In this document: positions 36,401 through 44,821 of the stretch, one piece after another
How positions within the stretch are numbered: position 1 is the first letter of the stretch
How the letters are laid out: every line of letters begins with the position of its first letter
DNA from: Polytrichum commune
Taxonomy: Eukaryota; Streptophyta; Polytrichopsida; Polytrichales; Polytrichaceae
Reading direction: 5' to 3'
NCBI GenBank assembly: GCA_950295325.1
Contig: OX485806.1
Coordinates: 58,463,169 to 58,523,168 of the forward strand
Length of the DNA stretch: 60,000 nucleotides
Program-made: the position numbers and the translations under genes
The notes under the pieces: model-generated
The model's input: only the letters and a program-made list of their open reading frames with translations
What the model was told of the DNA's origin: nothing
The model's database searches: none

Positions 36401-36442
36401 GAGCATGAACCACCTCTCTCCAGGTCTCTTTTTAGTGGCCAT
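30486..36442 (-). CDS. Multi-domain gene of the 14.8-kb transposon: ParB-like motif, DNA methyltransferase-like domain, linker, FCP1/NIF-type phosphatase domain (four exons)
   Basis: Exons on the minus strand are 36442-35117, 34742-33412, 33276-31819 and 31298-30486. All junctions are GT-AG, phase 0. Exon 1 has a novel N-terminus, then a ParB/sulfiredoxin-like motif (GDFWLIDGQHSVEASKKI). Exon 2 ends GDFIFNVFGGSKPVFAAM and exon 3 opens MSGLNIYSYVEDTD. Joined, they give the FxGxxxxxxA ... ExD pattern of N6/N4 DNA methyltransferases, so the splice site falls inside motif I. The rest of exon 3 is acidic, then coiled-coil and Pro-rich. Exon 4 holds an NIF/FCP1 HAD phosphatase domain: FLVLDLNGVL (second Asp of DxD is Asn), WSSMTAKN, ENTLMVDDSAAKNML. 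In-frame TGA near 36387 and 32929, TAG near 35793, TAA near 35759 and a frameshift near 33927 suggest this copy is damaged. ParB-methyltransferase fusions are known from phages; here the roles are inferred. Confidence 0.6.
31776..32170. repeat. Three dispersed 22-bp palindromes: intron 3 and exon 3
   Basis: Palindrome with arms GTTTGGGTCG and CGACCCAAAC around two variable bases. Copies are at 31776-31797 (centre AC, intron 3), 32080-32101 (centre GC, exon 3) and 32149-32170 (centre GA, exon 3). The two exonic copies are translated in frame on the minus strand as FGSADPN and FGSSDPN in the proline-rich linker. Confidence 0.9.
33357..33378. repeat. 22-bp palindrome in intron 2
   Basis: Arms GTTTGGGTCG and CGACCCAAAC, centre CT. 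The only copy in this 135-bp intron, between the two halves of the methyltransferase motif I region. Confidence 0.9.
34802..35108. repeat. Six palindromes in a 57-bp-period tandem array inside intron 1
   Basis: Palindromes start at 34802, 34859, 34916, 34973, 35030 and 35087, exactly 57 bp apart. They are separated by a 35-bp spacer (TTTAAATCTCATGAAGACTA and on). The first three carry a single arm change (CCACCC for CGACCC). The last three are perfect with centre AT, giving TCGATCGA in the core. The array fills most of the 374-bp intron, which runs from the donor at 35116 to the acceptor at 34743. Confidence 0.92.
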
Positions 36443-36468
36443 CTGTAAGTCCAGAAACAAAATTGTTA

Positions 36469-36576
36469 GTTTAGGTCGATCGACCCAAAGTTTCTCGAAC
36501 TTGGATTGAACATCTGTGCGAATTGAAGGGTGCTCTACTGGCCATCATGAATAGGTTTGGGTCGACCGACCCAAAC
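36469..36576. repeat. Two palindromes just upstream of the start codon
   Basis: 36469-36490 (GTTTAGGTCG arm, slightly degenerate, centre AT) lies 27 bp upstream of the ATG at 36442. 36555-36576 is perfect in both arms with centre AC. Their position in the leader or promoter fits an operator or other cis-acting role. Confidence 0.85.
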
Positions 36577-36834
36577 CCAAGCCTCGAATAGCCTAATCGT
36601 ATATGAATTATTGGTAGAGTTAAGGTCTTAAGAATATGAATATATTGAATATTGTGTAGTGGTCAAATTATCCAACAGGAGACCAATTTTTGGTGACCTT
36701 CTAGGGCCGCTCTGGACGTATGTGGACATGCCAACAAATATCAGACGATTTCAAATTATAGCCATTTGAATATAATTTCTTGTTGATGGTGGGAAGGATG
36801 TTTATTTTGGGATATTGGATTTGTAGGTTGCAGA

Positions 36835-37048
36835 GTTTGGGTCGTTCGACCCAAACCAGGTGCAGAGTTTGGGTCGAGCGACCCAAACCAGGTGCAGAGT
36901 TTGGGTCGAGCGACCCAAACCAGGTGCAGAGTTTGGGTCGAGCGACCCAAACCAGGTGCAAAATTTGGGTCGAGTGACCCAAACCAGGTGCAGAGTTTGG
37001 GTCGAGCGACCCAAACCAGCTGCAGAGTTTGGGTCGCTCGACCCAAAC
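36835..37048. repeat. Seven palindromes in a 32-bp-period array upstream of the minus-strand gene
   Basis: Copies start at 36835, 36867, 36899, 36931, 36963, 36995 and 37027, exactly 32 bp apart: a 22-bp palindrome plus a near-constant 10-bp spacer (CAGGTGCAGA). Centres vary (TT, AG, CT) and one arm has a G-to-A change. The array lies about 400-600 bp upstream of the ATG at 36442, in the probable promoter region. Confidence 0.92.
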
Positions 37049-40000
37049 TAGCTGCCCAGTTAATTCTTTATGGGTTTGGGGTTTAATATAGAGGTTTCGG
37101 GCGTCTACCGAAACCGTAGTGTTTCAATATTCATACATAATGTCTTACGCTGCATATACAATGCTTATGCATTGTATATGCATGAAGACCCTAAAGGATA
37201 TGAAGCATGTTATGTTGAGTGAAATTAGTTACCTTGATGCAAGCTCTGCCAATCTGATGTTGTTTTGCCAATAGGTTTTGCCAATCTGATTCTTAGAATC
37301 AGATTACACCTGAACACTCAGATATCACTAACACTCACTAAAATTCCTCTCACTGGATTTCACAAACAACTCACACACACTCTTAATCTCAGATGCACTC
37401 AATAGTTTGTTTTTGCAACAACCTGATCCTTCCAACAAAACCCTAAGCAGTCTGAAATCAGTCAAATAACTTAAGAACAAAAACACACTTCAAAACAACA
37501 AAAACACTCTGAAATCACTACAAGCGCGCACTTTGATACAAAAACACACTCCTAACCAACAAACACACTTTGAAATCACTCAATGGTCGTATTTTTAAAC
37601 AAACAACACTCCTAAACAACAAACACACTCAATGCGGATACTTTTACACACAAACACACTCAATCATTCAATGCAGATACTTTTACACAAAAACACTACC
37701 CTAAACAATAAACACACACTACAATCACTCCTAAACCCTCACAAGAAGAAGAGAGAATGAGAGAATGAAGGTGAAACAATGCCAGAAGGAGAATGAATGT
37801 GAGACAATGCAAGAAGGAGAGAATGGGAAAGGAAGGTGAGACGGAGCCGAAAGGTTGGGGCTAGGCGGAGGCGCCACTTCAAGGGAGGCGACGCTTCACA
37901 ACAAGGAGTCAGAAACGAGGGAGAGAAAGGAGGGTGCTTGGCGCGGAGGGATATTTATAGAGTTAGAGGGGTCGCCATGGGACCCAATCTGGGCCATGGG
38001 AGCGCCCTGAGCCCATCTACGGCTCACAAGCCTCGCGGGCAGCCACCCTGCCATGTGTCAACACCTTATTGGTGATGGTGGCTACCCGAGGCTTCTGGGG
38101 TGCACACCTGGCGCCTAGCGGCCACCCGGCCTCCTGCCCGCCGAAGCCCGGCCCCGGCCTTCTAAGCCGCTATCTATATAGGCTTAGCCCAAAAATCGAA
38201 AAGCAACATAGCCTAAGGTATTGCACAAAATTAACACCATCACCAACTCTGATTTTAATGGTGTTCAATTCAATGGTCCCGCGTTGGAATTGCTTACATC
38301 ATAGAATGAATCCATTATTTGTTTTAGTATTTGAATATTGTAGTCATATGGAGTAAGATGAGAGCGATACAAAGTCTAAGAGGAGTGTTTCATAAGTATA
38401 TTGCAATCCTCAAATGCAATTGCACGGTGCAACAATTAAAATATGGTGACAATTTACATGGTCAAGGGTTTAGTGCTCTCTATTGTAATTTCTATAACCC
38501 AAGTTCGTAGAAGATAAGGTTCTAGCCTACAATGGATATTACCCACCCAAGTAGCATTAAATTCAACATTTATATCAGTACATAGAAGTTGACATTTGAA
38601 GTACATGGGAGATACACAAAGATTACAAATTTATCTACTGCAACCCCATGGAGTTCAACATCATATGAAGCCATGTAAGCATTAAGCTTGATGTTCGATG
38701 ATCCCTCCAACCTAAACCCTAAACCCTAAACCCTAAACACCGCAAGCCTTAAATGAATGGCACATAAGGTTAAATGACAGGGCCTTAGTGCTTGTAGTTT
38801 CCAATACAAATGTATATTGTCTTGACAACATCCTAATCATATGTGCTCACGATCATGTTAACCAATATTAAGTTATAACAATGTCTGTCTAAAAAGAAGA
38901 GTATAATAACTTGATTATAGTATATATGATCTTCATACTAGATTTCAAATGGACTTCATGATAGTTTCAAACATCCTTGAAAGAGTGAACTAAAAAGTCC
39001 TATTCGTGATGGAATTCCCATTAATGCCTTTCACATAGGTTATCCATTGCCACACTTGTATGTTGGACAATGGATCAACGTTGTATGCACACATTACAAA
39101 CGTCACATGTCCTTTTAAAGCTTTTCTCATTTTATTGTTGCAAATTGAAAGTTGGCCAATTTATTCAAATTTGTCATGAGATCAATTCCTTGTTTTCAAT
39201 GTATAAGTCCTCATGTGAAAGTCTTCATAACGACATAAACTGTAATTGTATTTGGTGGCTTCAACTATATGAAGTTTCATAATGTTGCCACATATATTGT
39301 CAAGATATTATTTGAAATAAACCATAATATTTGAGTCCAAGTAGAGTAATATCCTGGAAGTACATAATTTAATTTGTATGCAATGCATCAATGTGAAGTT
39401 GTGGAGGATGGGTTCTCAAAATCAGTTATCAAATATCATTTTCTTCCCAATGGTGCATGTCATAGGCACATAAAATGAGACAGTCTACCCCCATCAATAA
39501 TAATTTTAATTTTTTTGACAAATATTGTTATAGGATATTGGAAGATATATTGGAGATCTTTCTTTATCATTTTTTTTCCATATCCTTACTAACACTATAT
39601 TCAAACATGACTTCAACATATTACCATAGATAATATTGAGTGTTTGAGTTTACAATGTTTGATGTTACTTACTTTCATAGTGGTATTAGTATTGTGTAGA
39701 TGCGTTCGTATTTAGTGTATCAAACTCTAAATATGTTATTTATTGTAGGGACATTTTTTTGACAGGTCAAATCACAAATAACTTAAGTTACAAAACCCAA
39801 CTACACAAAATATGATATCTAGTGTTTGATACCCTATATACAAGCGCATGCACTAAATATCAATAACCATATGAAAGTCAGTGACATAAAATGTAAACTC
39901 TCACAATAAGTATCATCTATGGTAATATGTGGAATTTACATGTTTGCAATTAGTGTTAGGAAGGATGTGAAAAGAAAAAATATACGTGAAAGTAGAAGGT

Positions 40001-40112
40001 AAGTGACACATTTATGTGTAACAGTAATTGTCAAAGATTTAAAAATTAATGTTGAGCATAGTAGGGTGGTAACAACACTAAATATAATGAAACACACACC
40101 CCATATTTTGTG
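37049..40112. other. Intergenic region of the 14.8-kb element
   Basis: 37330-37740 holds degenerate AC-rich repeats (AAACACACTCAAT, ATACTTTTACACA). 37836-38160 is GC-rich with short open frames and a TATCTATATAGG box at about 38169-38180, a possible promoter for the plus-strand gene. 38200-40112 is AT-rich without recognisable genes. A candidate second promoter-like TATA is not resolvable. Confidence 0.4.
38709..38737. repeat. Short interstitial telomere-type tract
   Basis: About four units of CCCTAAA, the plant/green-algal telomere repeat. Too short to be a telomere; probably a telo-box-like element. Confidence 0.8.
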
Positions 40113-40296
40113 TAGGCCTCACCCTCATGCCTCCTAGTCTTTGTGGGTGGGAGGCGTTCCCAACGCCCGGGGCCCTCACCCACACTAGGATCACTTGGGC
40201 CCTCTCACCAACGGCGCCACAAGTCCCGGGTGTCACTCCGGGGTCCCCCTTGTGCCCATGGTGTTTCGGCCACTCCTCATGGAGAGGTGCGCGACA
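40113..40296 (-). mobile_element. LTR A fragment (U3 end, about 180 bp) inside the 14.8-kb element
   Basis: Matches the terminal 180 bp of LTR A, ending GGTGCGCGACA at 40296. The rest of the LTR is missing and no target duplication is visible. It abuts the transposase-like coding sequence and stays open in the same frame, so an ORF can be read from 40143 inside the LTR into that gene. Confidence 0.85.
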
Positions 40297-43094
40297 CCCA
40301 TCCACAAGATTGCATTGATGAAAACCCGTTTGGCACCGAGGACGTTGGGGTTGTCATATTGGAGTCGCTCGTTCATTCCGAGGTGGATCCCACTCATAGG
40401 TTCTCCCTCCGGAGGTGGCCATTGAGGAATGTCACGATTGATGGAGTTAGTTTGTGTGAACATGAGCAACGACACTTGCAAATCCAAAAAGAGCAGCAAT
40501 CAAACATGCGGCCACGCAAGGGTCAAAGAAAGTACGATACATTGGCACGTCCTGCTCCGTCTGCAACTGATTGTAAACGTCAAAGGTTGCTCGGGGAGGA
40601 GTCCATTAGAGAAGTTGCCACAAAGGATTGTTGTGTGCATCGTTGTTGCCAATTGTTTCCCCGGGATAAATTGTTGGCCATCCGCAAAGAAATGTGGCTT
40701 GGTGATTTCCGTCTAAGATCCACCAAAAAACTTGATGTGCATAGGGCGATACATGTGAATGGGGCGGATCGCAAGGTCATCACCATTGAGAGCATAGACG
40801 TGTGTTGCAAGGCATGGTACACCATTCATGGTGTGTCGAAAGCGGACTTTTATAGACAAGCTGCTTATGCCAAGGAAGGCCGCCGGTCCTGTCACCATGG
40901 GAACGTGGGTTTAAAGAAACCTAGGGAAGCAACAAGGCAAGCAACGGCCACTCTAGCAACCATAATTGTCCCACTTGCCGATGCAATGCCGCACAAAACA
41001 CGCACACTCACAACTGGTGAAAAGGTTGTGGAGAAAGTTCTTCCCACAGGCACAAAATGGAAAGACATATTGTTGGATGTAAATGCAGTTGGGGAGAAGA
41101 TTGGGTTGGAGCCAATTTCATCGTCAAAATTGAGTACAATCAAGAAAACAAACTTCAGCGAATACATTACAAAAAGACGAGGGGACATATTTGCAAGGTG
41201 CTCTAATTGCGAGAAGTTGAAGCGCCTTCGGGATGCACACACGATGGGTACCGAGTCGTTTGCGGTGCATCAATTGAACTATTTCAAGCACGTAAACATG
41301 CAAGAGGCACACCGTAATGATTACTACACAAATAGAGCGTTGTCCATCTCCAGGCCCTTGGAAGTTCTTACGGTCATCCATGACAAAATGGACCATGCCA
41401 AGACAGCCTCCCCATGTTTTGCAAAACGAATCAAGGCCACGGATGGGTTTTTTAAGTTGCCTGTATCGGTTACAGGTGATCTTCGAAACAATGTTGACAT
41501 ACCCTAAATATTGTTGTATTTTATTATGTGATGTACTTGAGAACATTGATTCACTCAAAACGATTTAGACATACATAGATACTAATCATTTTGGGTTGGC
41601 ATTGTAGGAATGATTGCACATGGACATGGTGATGTCAAGTTTGCCCATTATGCTCTTGATTTGTATCCAGCAGATTCAAACCACACGATAGGGTCATTTG
41701 CAAGGCTTTTGCGTGATTTAGAGAAACCACCAGCCTATTCTTCAGGATTGTTATTTGAAAATACGGGTTCAACACCTTTATATGAAGCAGTGATGGATGG
41801 AAAAGATGTATGCTTGCATTCGTTGCCCGAACCACCTTGTGAACCCGTGATAGCCAAGAAGTTGCCCCCCACTTTGCGTGTCCAATTGGACAATTGTGCC
41901 AAGGACAATAAAAGTAGATATGTATTTGCATATTGGTCGTTGTTGGTTGCGAAAGGCATTTTCAAGGAGGTTTTTGTGTCCTTCCTATTGGTAGGCCACA
42001 CGCATGACGATATTGATGCATCTTTTGGACGGTGGAGCATGAAGTTGCGGGAGGAGGATTTTCCTACAATCCCGTTATTGATGAAGTCGTACATGGATTT
42101 GGAGAACGTTCCCGTCATCCCCCATATGATTGAGGAGGTGCCAGACTTCAAGGCATTTATAGAACCTTATATTCGAAGTGGAGCTCATCGATTGATTGGC
42201 CATACGAAGGCACAACAATTCCGGTTCTACATGCGTGACGATGGTGTCCCGGCCATGCAATACAAGTTGTTGTGCACGACACAAGACCGGAGCCCGCCAG
42301 AGGGTCTCCTTGTGTGGTGCGTGGATGCGGATGGGAAGACCATGTTACCGGATGGAGAGCCTAGGCCTTGCAAGCCAATAGCCATGAAGAATTTGGAGGA
42401 TATTTTGAAAGGTATATCAGGCTTCATTCAATATTGGGAGAGTTTGAAGATAGCGGATGTTGGCGGATCATGTTGGCATCGTTATGGGAGTTGGATACAT
42501 TATTGGACACGTGTTTGTGCGGCCTTGGCAGACCTCCACCAAGATAGCCCTCATACTTTGAGGCACGGATTTTGGCCACAAACTCGTATCGATGTACAAG
42601 CTTCGGAGGCTAGTCTTTTGAGTAATGGAGAGGTTCGTGAGGAGTTTGATATGGACGACCATTACGTTGGGCCTGCTAGTCAACGTCCCCCACCATCTTT
42701 CCGCATTGCAGTGGATTGTCATGAAGGTTATATGCTCATTTTGCGTCCTGGAGATGAGACATATGCAAAGCCAGTGTGGGTGGCAAGAGCTTTGTCCAAT
42801 CCAAATTTTGTATCTTCCAGCCCTCATTTTCGACAAATACAAGTAGAGTACTACCGACCGACAGCACGGAATGAAGATGTTGTTCGGCATTATACAGGCT
42901 GGGATACAAACCAACACTTTCGGTGGAAGGTGGATTCTGAGCACGGTCCATCTTGGGTAGATACAGATTCCATATTCATAGCATGGAAACCACGGAAAAA
43001 TCATAGTGGATCAGTGTCCATCCCTCAAAAATACGTAATTTTTGCAAAAGACAACCTTGCTCGGATCGCAGAAGAAGCAACCCACGTTGAATGA
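40297..43094 (+). CDS. Putative transposase of the 14.8-kb element (DUF7869-like core), two exons
   Basis: Exon A runs to 41475, intron 41476-41607 (GTGATC ... TTGTAG), exon B 41608-43094 ending TGA. The splice joins SVT to GMIAHGHGDVKFAHYALD in frame. Exon A has a Cys cluster (DCCVHRCCQLFP), a VCCKAWYTIHGVS segment and a basic region (CSNCEKLKRLRDAH). Exon B has VQLDNCAKDNKSRYVF and LLVGHTHDDIDASFGRWS. The DN ... K and GHTHxDxD motifs match the DUF7869 family of uncharacterised, multicopy proteins in plants and animals and look like acidic residues of an RNase H-like nuclease. There are no internal stops in about 890 codons, which makes it the best-preserved gene here. The true N-terminus is unclear because an LTR fragment abuts it. 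As the only such gene between the TIRs it is the likely mobility protein (inference). Confidence 0.6.
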
Positions 43095-43625
43095 GAAGTT
43101 GGTAGGATTGTGTTAGCATGATTATAGTGTAATATGTAATTCGACGAATATATATTACTCATATGTGTGCTCCTCAAACTTGGGGCAAAGTTTGGGTAGA
43201 ACTTGCGAATGCTATATTGTTTGGGGTTGGATGAATATCCATTTACTATATTTCAATACAATTGTGAAGTTCATTTTTTTATTAAATTTGGGACTAAATT
43301 TTCCATTGAAGAAATATGCATTTATTGCATGCACTTTGTATGTTGCAATGTCTATATTTTATTGACCATGCTAATAATAGAAATCATTTTATATGTTTCT
43401 TGGGTGAAACTAGTTTGGAGTGCTCTACCCAAAGTATTTTTGTTGATGAGGTTGGTGTTGAGTGCTCTACCATATGTGCTTATGTCCACACATAATAGAT
43501 TTGGGATATTAGAACATATAATATATTTGAGATTGTTCGCAATATAGTTTCGGAACACGGAATGTTATTTGATCCAAATATTAATTTGAAACTAGAGAAA
43601 GTCTCAATTTAACGAATATAGTGTT
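43095..43625. other. Right subterminal region and right TIR of the 14.8-kb element
   Basis: AT-rich, with no gene. Contains inverted counterparts of the left subterminal motif (GTTTGGAGTGCTCTACCC near 43411, GTTGAGTGCTCTACC near 43454) and the right 28-bp TIR at 43598-43625, followed by AGGT. Confidence 0.75.
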
Positions 43626-43629
43626 AGGT

Positions 43630-44309
43630 CTAAAGGATCCCAGGTCTAGTCTATTTTGGAATCTCATCCGCCTCGTGCAGTGGTGGTTTTCCCACCAACA
43701 TACCCCTCCAGGGTATATCTTTGAGAATGTACCATTGTTGGGAGACTCTCGGGATAAGGTGTTGGAAAGCGATCATTATGTTCGTCAACACCTTGGAGAT
43801 CCCATTTTTGTAGATGCCACGAGCATTGGTTCTTATGCCCACCGGCCTCGGTGGATCTGGACCAACCTCACACCGTCATCTACTTTAGCTGCAGCATTTT
43901 CTGTAGTGCCTCCACCTTTGGATCAAAAGGTGGATGACATCTTGGATCCAAATCGGACCTCTTTGCCGGTTGTTCGAGATGATTTACCCCCGTTGGCATT
44001 GGTCAACAAAGTGGGGGCACCACGGAGGGCCTTTCCCACCTTTATGACGTTTCCACAGTCATTCGCCTTCCGCGATCGAGGGTCGGGTATGGTGTGGGAT
44101 GCTAACACCCAAATCCACACCGAACCCTTGGTTGATGAAGGAGAGCGTGGCATGGGCTTCCGCACAGGTACCACCGCAACTCCTGGCCTTTCTGAGGGCC
44201 AACGACGCTTCGTATTGGGTCAAGCCACGGATCTCCATACCATGGTGTGGACTGTTAGTTTATGCCTTGCATTGCAACGGCATCATAGTGACCAGTTATT
44301 GTCTCTGGG
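43630..44309 (+). pseudogene. G2 DNA cytosine-5 methyltransferase domain, C-terminal half
   Basis: Continues the domain begun at 28421. Reads LKDPRSSLFWNLIRLVQWW, then GYIFENVPLL (motif VI, ENV), VDATSIGSYAHRPRWIWTNL (motif VIII-like, RxR), and DEGERGMGFRTGTTAT with FVLGQATDLHTMVW (motifs IX-X; the family usually shows ERxxxMGxPxxxT and LGNA). The order and spacing resemble DRM/DNMT3-type enzymes. The frame is open to 44309, where a truncated LTR is inserted, and resumes after it. With the PCQ loop absent, this copy could not methylate DNA. Confidence 0.78.
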
Positions 44310-44821
44310 TGTCGCAACCCTTGCTAGCTCCCTTAGCAATCTTGCCAATTTTCATTTTCTAGCAAAGGTTACGAGCGCTAACCCTTCGCATTCCGCCATG
44401 CTAATGGTTAGCTCCTCTTACCCCGGACCAAATAGTTCATAAGAGGGAACCAACCCTCCTACTTTACTTTCGGGACTCACCCCTTAATCGGTAACCCATT
44501 TCTTGGATGTGGACTTCCATCCATGGAAGTCCAATCCCATGTTGATCACTCAAATGGCCATAACTCCTAGCTCACACCTCTGCTTGAGGTGATCTTAAGC
44601 ATTCTAGAATCACCACGCCATGAGCTACGCATAGCTCAAGGCCTTACCCTCATGCCTCCTAGTCTCCGTGGGTGGGAGGCATTCCCAACGCCCGGGGCCC
44701 TCACCCACACTAGGATCACTTGGGCCCTCTCACCAACGGCGCCACAAGTCCCAGGTGTCACTCCGGGATCCCCCTTGTGCCCATGGCGTTTCGGGCACTC
44801 CTCATGGAGAGGTGCGCGACA
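44310..44821 (-). mobile_element. Solo LTR A with internal deletion (512 bp) and TSD CTGGG
   Basis: Both LTR termini are intact (TGTCGCAACCC and GGTGCGCGACA), but about 460 bp are missing from the middle, between the GTTGATCA and CTCAAATGGCC blocks. Perfect CTGGG repeats flank it (44305-44309 and 44822-44826). It separates the methyltransferase domain of G2 from the RT region. Confidence 0.93.

Larger units (their letters stand above)
28800..43625. mobile_element. 14,826-bp DNA transposon with 28-bp perfect TIRs and 4-bp TSD
   Basis: Both ends carry a perfect 28-bp inverted repeat beginning AACACTATATTCGTTAAATT (28800-28827 and 43598-43625), with AGGT duplicated outside. Inside are a left subterminal tandem repeat, a long multi-domain gene on the minus strand, a palindrome-repeat family and a transposase-like gene on the plus strand. 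The CACTA bases at positions 3-7 of the TIR and the inverted subterminal motif recall CACTA/EnSpm elements. However, the 4-bp TSD and the encoded proteins do not match that superfamily, so I leave the class open. It landed in the methyltransferase domain of gypsy element G2. Confidence 0.9.

Noticed and set aside
36835-37048. CRISPR-like array (regular 22-bp repeat with 10-bp spacers)
   Set aside because: Spacers are only 10 bp and nearly identical, repeats are palindromic, and the context is a eukaryotic transposon. It is a tandem array of binding-site-like palindromes.
38709-38737. Telomere or chromosome end
   Set aside because: Only about four repeat units, inside a transposon.
28800-43625. 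Firm assignment to the CACTA/EnSpm superfamily
   Set aside because: TIR contains CACTA only from base 3, the TSD that restores the frame is 4 bp, and no TNP2-type transposase is visible.
28421-44309. Host DNA methyltransferase gene
   Set aside because: The domain lies between a retropepsin and an RT in the same frame direction, and its two halves are separated by a transposon with a precise TSD, so it belongs to the gypsy element.
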